From assembly GCA_028277185.1 (NCBI GenBank), contig JANQGQ010000012.1, forward strand, positions 186,001 to 250,000: a DNA stretch of 64,000 nucleotides, in the 5' to 3' direction. This DNA is from Woeseiaceae bacterium (GTDB lineage: Bacteria; Pseudomonadota; Gammaproteobacteria; Steroidobacterales; Woeseiaceae). Shown piece by piece: positions 42,864 through 51,300 of this stretch (within the stretch, counting starts at the first letter, position 1; every line of letters starts with the position of its first letter). Below the pieces are notes generated by a model that worked only from the letters and a program-made list of their open reading frames with translations, did no database searches and was not told the origin of the DNA. The translations under genes were made by a program, and so were the position numbers.

Positions 42864-42888
42864 TAAAGTATCTAAAATAGATGCTTTA
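42864..42888. promoter_or_regulatory. Operator-like inverted repeat before the AbiEi remnant
   Basis: TAAAGTATCTA-AAA-TAGATGCTTTA, 10 of 11 arm positions paired, ends 5 bp before the GTG at 42894. Sequence differs from the abiE operator in element 1, as expected for a different antitoxin class. Probably autoregulatory. Confidence 0.55.
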
Positions 42889-42893
42889 AGAGA

Positions 42894-43664
42894 GTGAAAC
42901 CGGAACCCATATTCGCACGGACCTACATCGATCGGCTCGCTGCGGCCGGGCGCTATTACTTTATCTCGGCCGACACCCGGCACGCGCTTGATGTCTCCCC
43001 GGAAGCCGCCAGACAGGCGCTGAACAAGCTGAGCCGGCAGGGCCTGATTGTTGCCTCTCCGGCGCGCGGGTTCTACGTCATTGTGCCGCCTGAATACCGC
43101 TCGCTCGGTTGTCTTCTGGCAGAGCAGTTCATTCCCGCGCTGATGGCACAGAAAGACCGGCCTTACTATGCAGGGCTGCTGTCCGCGGCGCAGTACTACG
43201 GTGCGGCCCACCAGCGTCCGCAGGAATTCCAGGTCTTCCTTGAAAAGAACCGCCGGCCGATCAGCTGCGGCAGAGTTCGCTTTGCCTTTATCGCCCGCAA
43301 GCAAATAGAGCGCGTGCCGGTGAAAAAATTCAATACGGCCCGCGGCGAAATCCTGGTCTCTACCCCGGAGGCGACGGCGATTGACCTTGCCGGTTATCCC
43401 CGGCATGCGGGCGGGCATGATCATGTCGCCACGATCCTGTCCGAACTGGCCGAACAGATCGATTCCGTGGCCTTGACGGAAGCGGCAGACACAGCACTGT
43501 ACAAACTGCACATCAGACCGCCTGCACGCTATTCTGAGGACATTGATCTCGTACAGGTCAATGCCGAGCCAGCCGGACCGGTCATGGACGCATTGCGCGA
43601 AGTTCTCGATCCGTGGCTGCGCAAGCCGCGCTACAGACAAAGCGAAGAATCTCTACCAAGGTGA
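42894..43664 (+). pseudogene. AbiEi antitoxin fused in frame to an AbiEii toxin fragment
   Basis: Open frame of 256 residues. Residues 1 to about 203 are a COG5340-type AbiEi antitoxin: N-terminal winged helix (VSPEAARQALNKLSRQGLIV, SPARGFYVIVPPEYRSLGCL) and the C-terminal domain (YYAGLLSAAQYYGAAHQRPQ, TPEATAIDLAGYPRHAGGHD). From about 204 the sequence switches to the start of an AbiEii nucleotidyltransferase (ALYKLHIRPPARYSEDIDLV), including the D-I-D metal motif, and stops after about 50 residues. An internal deletion has removed the antitoxin end and toxin start, and the rest of the toxin is lost. The toxin is surely inactive; the antitoxin part might still bind DNA. Confidence 0.8.
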
Positions 43665-43669
43665 ACAAA

Positions 43670-43702
43670 AAGCCAATCACTTGTTGGTGATTGGCTTCTT
43701 TG
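43670..43702 (+). terminator. Terminator-like hairpin
   Basis: AAGCCAATCAC (43670-43680) pairs perfectly with GTGATTGGCTT (43687-43697) around a 6-nt loop, followed by CTTTG. It lies just after the AbiE remnant. The next 265 bp up to 43966 contain no gene that I can support. Confidence 0.65.
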
Positions 43703-43966
43703 CTTCCATCCCTAGCGGGAAATACTTGGATTTGTGGGAGATATTTCAACTCCTTCTTTCGCCGCTACCTAGACAGCGAATGCCGGGCAATATCGATGAC
43801 TTCTTAAGCTCAACCGTGATGGAATGTCGTAAGCTTCAGCATCGTTTGGACATTTGGATGTTGGAAGTCTTCAAAATGTGCAGAATAGGAGCTGTCGGAA
43901 ACTTCAAGGGGTTGACCGTACCCCTGAATTAGAGCATGGGCTAATGTGGGAATCTGAGATTGTCGC

Positions 43967-45478
43967 TCACAGCTGCTCGGCCAGGAATTTGGCGAATGGC
44001 TCAATTTTCTTGTTCACGCTCGCCTGCTCGAGAGCGGCCATGTATTGATCACGCATATCCACAGTTATCACGGTCCAGGGATAACCACCCGATGCCATCA
44101 TGACATTCATCAGAAACCGCCCCATTCGGCCGTTACCATCGATATAGGGGTGGATGAAGACGAAAACAAAATGCCCAAGTACAACACGCACGGCGGGGTT
44201 CTCTTCTTCGTTCAGAAGATCGAAAAAGGCCGGCATGAGATCGAGGACGGCTTCTCCAGGTGGCGGTACGTGTTTGGATTGTCGGATATACACTGGGCCA
44301 TTCCGGTATCCGGCAAGATCGCCAGGACGGACAATTCCTGCAGTGACGCTTGGTGCAAAAAGCCCCCTGTACCAATTGCTATGATCTTGATCAACAACTT
44401 GCCCTGCGTTCTCTCCTTGCAAAACTCTTGCAACACTAGTCTTCACAAACTGAAAAGCATCGAAGTATCCTTTGGCGGCTAGCGCATTGCGGTGTTCCCG
44501 GTCTTCTTCTTCGTTGTCCGGATCCCAATTGCCGTCCCGAACCTTTCTTATGAGATCCTCGCTCACCCGATATCCTTCAATTGATAGCGAGTGATATGCG
44601 TCGGTGACATAGACGTCTTCCACATTCTGCATATAGGTGTCTATGTCAATTCCTCCTTCGGGCGGCTTCGGAAACACGGCGATAACCTGATCGCGCATGT
44701 CTTGCCACATTAGGCGAGCTCGAGTCACGTAGGGAGACGGTTCGCGCGATGCGAGGGCGAGCCCGCTTTTTTCCTCGAACGGATCGGCTTCGGAAATTTT
44801 GTAGCCGGCTGCCTTCATTCCACTAACGATGTCGTCCGCGACTCTCTCGCGTCCGATATTTCGGAAGGCGGCAGCTAGCCGGCCAGCAACTACGCTATGT
44901 CCGCCATCGAGGAGAATTGACAGTACCTCCGATGCGCTTCGAATCATGGATAGAGCCGTACGAACGTCGTCCGCATTCGCTCTGTACATTCCTTGGCCAA
45001 CTAGCACTAGAGAAGCTGGCAGCGAAAACACACGTAGATTTTTGATAGTGTCCTCTTGCCCCGGGTCTGGAAGCGCTGTCCGAGCGTCAAATATGGACGT
45101 GCCATGCGGTAATTGAGTCGGCTTGTTTCCGCCCTTTGGGGTGCGAACAAGGAGTTGTTGCGGCACCGTCCAGTTGCCTGTGTGCAGGAATAGAGATTGT
45201 TCCGGTGATAGGCTCCAATTATTTCCAAATCTGTCATTCAAGTAGGCAGCACAAAACCCCCAGAACGAGGCGTACCATGCGGTGCTCTCACCAGTTTGCT
45301 CGTCAGGCCGGGCTGGGACATACCAGCCCTTCATGACTTCCTGCAGAAACCCGTTTTCTACCAGGCGTTCCCTGTGAGTTCGACTCAGATGGCGTGATCG
45401 AACGGCAACAACTCCGTCTTGCTGCAGGGTGCGCAGGGCTCCAAGAGATTCCGCCAGTTTTTCTGAGGGGGTTGCCAT
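43967..45478 (-). CDS. Fic-family protein with AbiEi-like N-terminal domain
   Basis: Protein of 503 residues. The N-terminal part (about 10-230) resembles AbiEi-type proteins: a winged helix (LRTLQQDGVVAVRSRHLSRT, LVENGFLQEVMKGWYV) and an AbiEi-like domain. The C-terminal Fic domain has the complete motif HPYIDGNGRMGR at 443-454. Upstream, S297-LSI-E301-G302 fits the inhibitory motif (S/T)xxxE(G/N), so it is a self-inhibited Fic enzyme that AMPylates (or otherwise modifies) proteins when released. The start at 45478 lies 24 bp from a 24-bp direct-repeat array, a likely control region, possibly bound by its own winged helix. Confidence 0.88.
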   Translation of the reverse strand: MATPSEKLAESLGALRTLQQDGVVAVRSRHLSRTHRERLVENGFLQEVMKGWYVPARPDEQTGESTAWYASFWGFCAAYLNDRFGNNWSLSPEQSLFLHTGNWTVPQQLLVRTPKGGNKPTQLPHGTSIFDARTALPDPGQEDTIKNLRVFSLPASLVLVGQGMYRANADDVRTALSMIRSASEVLSILLDGGHSVVAGRLAAAFRNIGRERVADDIVSGMKAAGYKISEADPFEEKSGLALASREPSPYVTRARLMWQDMRDQVIAVFPKPPEGGIDIDTYMQNVEDVYVTDAYHSLSIEGYRVSEDLIRKVRDGNWDPDNEEEDREHRNALAAKGYFDAFQFVKTSVARVLQGENAGQVVDQDHSNWYRGLFAPSVTAGIVRPGDLAGYRNGPVYIRQSKHVPPPGEAVLDLMPAFFDLLNEEENPAVRVVLGHFVFVFIHPYIDGNGRMGRFLMNVMMASGGYPWTVITVDMRDQYMAALEQASVNKKIEPFAKFLAEQL

Positions 45479-45501
45479 TTCTGATCTGTTCTCTAGTTCA
45501 A

Positions 45502-45645
45502 ATAAGTGTTTGTGTTCTATGGGTTTTAGGTTTTTGAGTCTTACTGATATTAGGTTATTGTGTTCGACTAATATTAGGTTTTCGTGTTATATCAGTTTTA
45601 GGGTTTTGCGTCTAACCAATATTAGGTTTTTGTGCAAAAACTCGA
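45502..45645. repeat. Six 24-bp direct repeats upstream of the Fic gene
   Basis: Degenerate units with an exact 24-bp period. TTAGG starts at 45526, 45550, 45574, 45598 and 45622, and a weaker first unit starts at 45502. Approximate consensus TTAGGTTTTTGTGTC, then variable bases, then CTAATA. The region is AT-rich compared with its surroundings and directly abuts the 5' side of the Fic gene. There are no unique spacers, so it is not a CRISPR array. Most like iterons or a multi-copy operator. Confidence 0.85.
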
Positions 45646-45710
45646 TGTCATTGTACGTACAAGGTTGATAACTCACTGTTTAATAAGCATCATCAATGCT
45701 TGGTAGAACT

Positions 45711-46235
45711 ATGAGCGTCAAGCCAAATGTCGCAGAAACGGCCAAAAAGCCTCTCACAGATCGCGTTTACAACCGCTGTAACGCGAGGCGATTCGGCCCT
45801 CTTGCCCACCAGGCCGTTCAGTTCCTGTCTGTCGAAAACCCGAATATGTCTGTTCTCCGAAGAGTCGGCGATTGGACGTTTTCCGCAGTCGTTAGCAAGA
45901 CCCACTTCCTTGTGGCCGAACTCGATATTGTCTTGATGCGGCCAGAGGAACCGGAGCGCTGGTGACACAAGGAGGAGATATCGACAATCGGGTCAAGACA
46001 CTTCTTGATGCACTCAACCATCCCCAAATCCAATCAGATCCCTATCGGGGACAAGCCCGCCGAAGACGAGAATCCGATGCACTGCCTTATGGAGGATGAC
46101 AATCTTGTAACTGGACTCTCGATCAAAGTAGACCGGCTATTGGGCAGCGTCGATCCAACTGAAGTGCTGGTCCTGATTGAGGTCGCAACATCGGCCACAA
46201 AAGGGACGTTTAAGAACCTTGAACTGAGCCTCTAA
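45711..46235 (+). pseudogene. Frameshifted conserved gene of unknown function
   Basis: Three successive frames join into one protein-like sequence. MSVKPNVAETAKKPLTDRVY through LMRPEEPERW ends at a stop near 45962. Shifting frame gives LVTQGGDIDNRVKTLLDALN, and shifting again near 46040 gives DKPAEDENPMHCLMEDDNLV, TGLSIKVDRLLG and an end at 46235. The GDIDNRVKTLLDAL block recalls RusA-like and related island proteins, but the family is not certain. At least two indels, so not functional. Confidence 0.6.
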
Positions 46236-46328
46236 TCTCTCGACCATGTCTCCTACAGTCGCGAGTTCGGCAGAGGTAGCAAAGGCGTTCTACAAGTACA
46301 CGATTTTACTGATCCTCAGTTCCGTCGG

Positions 46329-46655
46329 GTGTGTGAGATGCTCGGCGCGATTCAGGGAGGACAAATAATCGTAGGTCGTAAACAGATTGCTGATGCGTTC
46401 CTAGTCAATTGTGCACTCGAGAACGGGGCTGACGCGTTCTTGACATTAGATCGCAAGCTCATCAGTAAAATCCAGGGAAATGAATTCGGGATTGAGGTGG
46501 TTTGGCCATCGGAACTAATCACCAAGTTTCTGAGATTTCGAGTTTGGCGGTATGTCGTAAGTCTCTTCACATCGGAACCGGCCATTTTCATCAAGGTCTG
46601 GACGCGCCTGCTGAAGAGGGCCGGGGTTCTTATCAAAGAGGACGATCGAACCTGA
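46329..46655 (+). pseudogene. PIN-domain protein fragment
   Basis: The frame encodes IADAFLVNCALENGADAFLT, LDRKLISKI and VVWPSELITKF, matching the C-terminal half of a PIN-domain (VapC-like) toxin: the late acidic residues and the final P-S-E-L-L-like segment. The N-terminal half with the first catalytic Asp is missing, and no antitoxin is visible. Non-functional remnant. Confidence 0.55.
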
Positions 46656-46874
46656 ACAATCTTCGGCAAGTCGATAGCGAACGAAATAGCCGAGGCGACG
46701 AGACTAGAGTCGTAGAAGCCGGCACGTTAAAAGTAGACGAGAAGTGCTTGCCTTAACTTTGCCACTTCTGATTGGACTCAATCGAGCACTAACCAGCATT
46801 TACTGCCAATTGGAGAACCTACGAACGCCCTCCAAGTTATTTAAAAACAAACGGTTATCGCCCACCCCTTGGCC

Positions 46875-46919
46875 CTCCGAAGGCAGGGGTCGCAAGTTCG
46901 AATCTTGCCGGGCGCGCCA
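46875..46919 (+). repeat. Attachment core, copy 3 (right end of element 2)
   Basis: Identical 45-bp tRNA-Arg end. The three bases to its left (GCC) also match the tRNA. Host sequence resumes with AACTACACC. Excision of everything between copy 1 and copy 3 would leave an intact tRNA. Confidence 0.95.
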
Positions 46920-47028
46920 AACTACACCAGGTGCATTAGCGAGTTGTACGTTTTTTGTACACCGCGCATTACATGACGTTGAGGAAGTGGCCGGACTCCA
47001 AGCTTCGATGTGCCGAAGACCACAACGG

Positions 47029-48156
47029 TCAAAGCAGGCGAGCCGGATCGAATTCGGCTTTGAGCGCCTCGAGGGACCGATAATCGCCGGTAAGGGTACG
47101 GCCCGTCAACTGATTGTAAGCCAACTGCGCAAGGCCCGGTGCGGTTTGCACGCCGAAACCGCCTTGGCCGGCAAGCCAGAAAAAGCCCTTTGCGCGGGGA
47201 TCGAATCCAAGGACCGGTGATTCGTCCGGAGCAAACGTCCGCAGGCCGGCCCAAGTATGGCTGACTCGTTTTACGTCCAGCGCAACCACTTTCTCGAAGC
47301 GGTCGATCGCAATGGCCACGTCGAGGTCTTCGGGTTGCGCATCGCAGGGGACGCTGGGCGTCGCGTCGCCTGGCGATATCATCAGCTTGCCGGCATCCGG
47401 CTTAAAATAGAGTTCTTCATCCGCGTCCACGAGGATCGGCCAGCTCGAAATGTCCAGGTCCTCGGGAACGTCAATGAGGCAGGCCGTCCGCCGACGCGGT
47501 TCGAGCCCGAGAGGTCCAACTCCAGCCATCGTGGCGACGTCATCGGCCCAGGCACCGGCAGCGTTGACGATGACCGGGCTCGTAAAGCGGCCGGCGGTCG
47601 TGTCGACCCGCCAGGCGCCGCGTTCGTAATGCATCGAGTGCGTCCTGGCGTGTTTGACCGCGTGACCGCCCCGGGCTTTCAGCCGTCGCAGAAATCCCTG
47701 GAGCAGCGCGTTGACGTCTATGTCGCCGCCGTCATCGAAGCGGAGTCCGGCGGCGACATAGTCGGATCGCACGATCGGAACGGCCGCAATCACGTCGCCG
47801 GCGTCGACCATACTCGCACCTGTGTGCAGTTCGTCGGCTATTCCGGTAAGCGTGTCCATCTGATCGTGGCGCGCGAAGTACAGTCCGCCTCGCTCCCGCA
47901 GCAAGGGCACGTCCGAGAATCCTGGTGGCGGCTCGAAGAAGAACGACCGGCACGCAGCCGATACCGCTCTGACCGCACGGTTGCCGTATACGCTCGCGAA
48001 GAAAGCCGCCGAGCGCCCGGTCGCGTGGTATCCGATTTGCGCTTCTGCCTCGATGAGAACAACCGAGGCCTGCGAAGCGAGTTCGCAAGCCGCCGAGACG
48101 CCCGCAATGCCGCCGCCAATCACAATGAAGTCGGAATTGCGGGTCTCAGCGCTCAT
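47029..48156 (-). CDS. FAD-dependent D-amino-acid dehydrogenase-like oxidoreductase
   Basis: DAO-fold flavoprotein of about 375 residues. FAD-binding IVIGGGIAGVSAACELA is at the N-terminus, followed by GYHATGRSAAFFASVYGNRA, a block shared with the D-arginine dehydrogenase DauA group. C-terminal WAGLRTFAPDESPVLGFDPR and FWLAGQGGFGVQTAPGLAQL complete the family pattern. Likely oxidises a D-amino acid (or related amine) to the imino/keto acid. Start ATG 48156 preferred over TTG 48189. Third gene after a TonB receptor and an SDR on the same strand. The neighbouring D-aminoacyl hydrolases support a D-amino-acid substrate. Confidence 0.85.
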   Translation of the reverse strand: MSAETRNSDFIVIGGGIAGVSAACELASQASVVLIEAEAQIGYHATGRSAAFFASVYGNRAVRAVSAACRSFFFEPPPGFSDVPLLRERGGLYFARHDQMDTLTGIADELHTGASMVDAGDVIAAVPIVRSDYVAAGLRFDDGGDIDVNALLQGFLRRLKARGGHAVKHARTHSMHYERGAWRVDTTAGRFTSPVIVNAAGAWADDVATMAGVGPLGLEPRRRTACLIDVPEDLDISSWPILVDADEELYFKPDAGKLMISPGDATPSVPCDAQPEDLDVAIAIDRFEKVVALDVKRVSHTWAGLRTFAPDESPVLGFDPRAKGFFWLAGQGGFGVQTAPGLAQLAYNQLTGRTLTGDYRSLEALKAEFDPARLL

Positions 48157-48203
48157 GGATAATGGTGTGTCCTTGGGAATTGTAAGCAAATGCGATGCGG
48201 TGG

Positions 48204-48932
48204 TCAGATCATCAGATCGCCGCCATTGACGTCAATGGCGGCGCCGGTGACGTACGTGGCATCGGTGCACAGGAATTCGACCACCGCCGCAACTTCGTCG
48301 GGACGACCCAGACGCTGAATGGGAAAGCTCCTTTCATACGCGGTCACGCGAGCGTGATCGCACGTGCCGCGAACCATCCCGGTATCGATCAAACCCGGAC
48401 AGACCGAGTTGACCAGTATTCCACTGGCTGCCAGTTCCTTCGCCATCGCACGAGTAAGGCCCAAAACGCCGGCTTTGGCCGCCGTGTAGTGGGCCCCGCC
48501 CAGCGTGCTGACACTGCGCCCGGCGCTGGATGACATATTGACGATACGGCCGAACTCGTGCTCCCTCATTGAGGGTACGACGGCCCTCGAACAAAGAAAG
48601 GTACCCGTCAGGTTGACGTCGACAACGGCACGCCATTCGTCAAGCGAAATCTGGTCGAACTCGGTCGGGAACAGGATGCCGGCGTTGTTTATCAGGACGG
48701 AGATCTTGCCGAACTTCTCAATCGTCTTGCGAACCAGCAAGCTGACTTGATCTTCATCGGTGATGTCAGTACCTAGCGCGAACGTGGCCTCGCGACCCGC
48801 AACACCGTTGATCTTGTGCGAGGCGGCTGTCGCCGCGCTGGCATCTGAGTCGCACAGTACAACGTCGAAGCCGGCGCACGCCAGGCGGTTGGCGATTGAG
48901 GCCCCCATGCCACGCGCAGCACCCGTGACAAT
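48204..48932 (-). CDS. Short-chain dehydrogenase/reductase with unusual start
   Basis: Classical SDR: VTGAARGMGAS (NAD(P)-binding TGxxxGxG), VLINNAGILFP, catalytic Ser in NMSSSAG, Tyr and Lys in YTAAKAG, and the C-terminal GAAIDVNGGDLMI. The first normal start codon (ATG 48908) lies after the TGxxxGxG motif. The motif is encoded in frame upstream, where only unusual starts exist: ATT 48932 with AAGGGG about 8 nt upstream, or CTG 48962. Translation of the full domain overlaps or directly follows the TonB receptor stop (48947-48949). It may start at a non-standard codon by coupling, or it may be truncated. Enzymatic role in the cluster unknown. Confidence 0.8.
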   Translation of the reverse strand: MVTGAARGMGASIANRLACAGFDVVLCDSDASAATAASHKINGVAGREATFALGTDITDEDQVSLLVRKTIEKFGKISVLINNAGILFPTEFDQISLDEWRAVVDVNLTGTFLCSRAVVPSMREHEFGRIVNMSSSAGRSVSTLGGAHYTAAKAGVLGLTRAMAKELAASGILVNSVCPGLIDTGMVRGTCDHARVTAYERSFPIQRLGRPDEVAAVVEFLCTDATYVTGAAIDVNGGDLMI

Positions 48933-48946
48933 GGCGGCGCCCCTTT

Positions 48947-51214
48947 CTATCGTCCGCTCCAGTCGTAGGTGACTTCGATACCGTAAGTTCTTTCTATTCC
49001 GATCGACTGGAACACGGCGCCGGGGCTGAACGCGCCGCTACCCGGGCCGAGCTGAATCGCGTAGTCCTCATCGGTCAGGTTTCGGCCCCAGAAGTACACA
49101 CCGAATCCGGTTCCAGGGTTTGACCACCCCAGCCGGCCGTTGACCAGCGTGTAGGCACCTGCCTCGAACTCCGGTGTATTGGCGGGATCCGAAAACCGGT
49201 CGCTGCGATGCGTGGCTTCGCCTCGGGCGAAGAACTCCCAGTTATCTGAGATGGGTCTTTGATACTCGACCGAAAGGCCCAGTGAGTGTTCCGGCGACTG
49301 GGCAAGCCGGTTGCCCGAGAAATCGTCGCCGGCCGGCGTGGCGCCCGGAAACGACGTGTACTCGGCGTCAGTGTATCCATACCCGACCTGAAGGGTCGTA
49401 TGGTCCGCTATGAGCGCGAGTAACTCCGCCTCGATGCCTTTGCTCTCCGCCTCCGCGGCGTTCGAGGTAACGAAATCGATAATTCCGGCAGTGTTGGGAA
49501 TTAGCTGATTTACCTGCAGGTCGGTGTAATCCATCAGGAACAACGCCGCACTGAGTTGTACACGGCCATCGGCGAACTCGACTTTTGCGCCGAGCTCAAG
49601 GTTGTCTACGAACTCGGGCTCGAAGTCGGCGGGCGTTCCGTCGGGTTGAATCAGCGCGAAAGCGAACGCGTTGTAGCCGCCGGCTTTAAAACCTCTCGAG
49701 TAGGTGAGATATGCCATCGCCTCGTCGCTGAAGTTGTACTTGAGGCCAGCGGTGTAAGATGGTTCCTCGTCGGTCCGCTCAAACTCCGAGAGTGGAACGG
49801 TCGGCACGAAGCCGCAGCATGAATCGCCGATCAGTTCATGCGAAATGCGCTTTTCTTCACTCGTAAAGCGGAGACCGGCCGTCAAGGTCCAGTTGTCGGT
49901 CAGCAGGTAGTCGATTTGGCCGAACGCGGCAAAACTCTCGTTGCCCGTGAAGATGTCAATAAAGCCGCCGTCCGGTGCGGGCAGTGCACCGAGCGGTCCG
50001 CCGAACAGCGCGAAAACGTCGACGCCGATTCGCGCAAACGCCTCGGCATCCATCCCCTGGTCGAAGTAATAGGCGCCTACGACGTAATCCAAACGGTCGT
50101 GCTCCGCGGCGTAGCGAAGTTCCTGACTGAATTGATCCTCGTCCTCCCGAATACCGGTGCCGAAAAGGGCGAATTCCGTCTTGTCGGAGGTTTGAAAGTT
50201 CTCCCAGTCGAACTCCCGGTAAGCCGTGATCGACGTCAGGGTACCCGCACCGAGCCGCCAGTTCAGTTCCAACGACGTGCCGAAGAGGTCACGATCCTGA
50301 ACCGAGGAGTCCGCGTCCTTGATCACCCGATCCCACGGATCGACATCCTGCGGCGAGTTGAACGGAGGACCGGCAAAAACCGGGGATGGAACCAGAATTT
50401 CGTTGGCTCCGGCATTGGTTCGGTCTCTGGCGGTATCCGCCCGAAGTATCACCTCGAACCGGTCGCTCGGGGCGTAGCGCGCAGAGACCCTGAAGTTTAC
50501 GTTGTCGAGGTCGTTGTTGTCCGGGCCGGCCAGGTTGGTCAGAAAGCCGTCGCGCTCTTCGTACTGGCCCGACGCGCGCACGGAGAACGTCTCGGATATT
50601 GGCACGTTGCCAACCAGTTGCAGCAGCCGGTAGTCGAGATTGCCGGTGCGTGCCGTGACGCTGAATTCCGGATCTTCCGACGGAACCCGGGATACGAAGT
50701 GGATCGCTCCGCCGATGGTGTTCTTGCCGAAAATGGTTCCCTGCGGGCCGCGCAGTACCTCGACACGCTGCAGGTCGAACATCCCGACATTGACGGTGGT
50801 CGGGCGCGCCATGTAGACGCCGTCCACGTACACGCCGACGGCCGGATCGATACCGACGTTGTTGGGGTCCGACAGAATCCCGCGTATCGATATCGCGGTG
50901 GCGCGAATGGAGTCGTTGAAGTTGACGTAGACGTTGGGCGCAAGACCGATGAAGTCCTCCATCCTGGAAACAGCCGCGTTCTCGAGGTTCGTGCCGGAGA
51001 AGACGGTCATGGAAATCGGGACGTCCAGTACGTTTGCCGTGCGCTTTTGCGCCGTCACGACGATTTCCTCGAGCGCCGTCTTTGCCGCGCCCTCTTGGGC
51101 GGTCGCAGGGACGTGATGGATAGCCGACACCGCTAACGCGAAGCCGGCTATATTCGCTATCGGGAGACGTCGGACGGTGTGGTGAGGCCTCGTCGTTTTG
51201 TTGTTGCTTTGCAT
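48947..51214 (-). CDS. TonB-dependent receptor
   Basis: Outer-membrane receptor of 755 residues without an STN domain: signal peptide, TonB-box region LEEIVVTAQKR, plug domain (AISIRGILSDPNNVGIDPAV, VYVDGVYMARP, LRGPQGTIFGKNTIGG) and a barrel ending in GIERTYGIEVTYDWSGR. This CirA-like type, common in environmental proteobacteria, imports diverse organic ligands. It is first in a minus-strand unit with SDR and D-amino-acid dehydrogenase-like genes, so the ligand is probably the substrate of those enzymes. Confidence 0.93.
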   Translation of the reverse strand: MQSNNKTTRPHHTVRRLPIANIAGFALAVSAIHHVPATAQEGAAKTALEEIVVTAQKRTANVLDVPISMTVFSGTNLENAAVSRMEDFIGLAPNVYVNFNDSIRATAISIRGILSDPNNVGIDPAVGVYVDGVYMARPTTVNVGMFDLQRVEVLRGPQGTIFGKNTIGGAIHFVSRVPSEDPEFSVTARTGNLDYRLLQLVGNVPISETFSVRASGQYEERDGFLTNLAGPDNNDLDNVNFRVSARYAPSDRFEVILRADTARDRTNAGANEILVPSPVFAGPPFNSPQDVDPWDRVIKDADSSVQDRDLFGTSLELNWRLGAGTLTSITAYREFDWENFQTSDKTEFALFGTGIREDEDQFSQELRYAAEHDRLDYVVGAYYFDQGMDAEAFARIGVDVFALFGGPLGALPAPDGGFIDIFTGNESFAAFGQIDYLLTDNWTLTAGLRFTSEEKRISHELIGDSCCGFVPTVPLSEFERTDEEPSYTAGLKYNFSDEAMAYLTYSRGFKAGGYNAFAFALIQPDGTPADFEPEFVDNLELGAKVEFADGRVQLSAALFLMDYTDLQVNQLIPNTAGIIDFVTSNAAEAESKGIEAELLALIADHTTLQVGYGYTDAEYTSFPGATPAGDDFSGNRLAQSPEHSLGLSVEYQRPISDNWEFFARGEATHRSDRFSDPANTPEFEAGAYTLVNGRLGWSNPGTGFGVYFWGRNLTDEDYAIQLGPGSGAFSPGAVFQSIGIERTYGIEVTYDWSGR

Positions 51215-51300
51215 GGGTGCGATCCCCGGTTTATGCGGTCAGTCGGACCGGTTGATACCCTGAACGGCGTTGGGCGTGTTCCACGGGCCGTGACGGTCGA

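Larger units (their letters stand above)
23931..46919. mobile_element. Integrative element 2 in tandem (about 22.9 kb)
   Basis: Bounded by attachment copies 2 (23931) and 3 (46875), with a truncated integrase just inside the left end. Cargo: metal efflux operon, FecI/FecR/TonB receptor/peptidase cluster, a second S9 peptidase, the conserved 172-residue gene, an AbiE remnant, a Fic protein with a repeat array, and several pseudogenes. The number of broken genes, including the integrase, suggests an older, decaying element. Base composition varies between segments (the 39.7-42.1 kb peptidase is GC-rich, 45.5-45.7 kb is AT-rich), so it is a mosaic. Confidence 0.85.

Noticed and set aside
43945..43951. 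TGTGGGA as another integrase arm site within element 2
   Set aside because: It is a single copy without an 11-bp partner and not near an attachment core.
45502..45645. 24-bp periodic repeats as a CRISPR array, or as an 8-residue repeat protein on the plus strand (frame 45429-45668)
   Set aside because: There are no unique spacers and the units abut directly. The plus-strand frame overlaps the Fic start, has no plausible ribosome binding site and looks like a by-product of 24 being divisible by 3.
46920..47028. TGTAC/GTACA hairpin with T-run after attachment copy 3 as a terminator
   Set aside because: The T-run lies in the loop rather than after the stem and the stem is only 5 bp.
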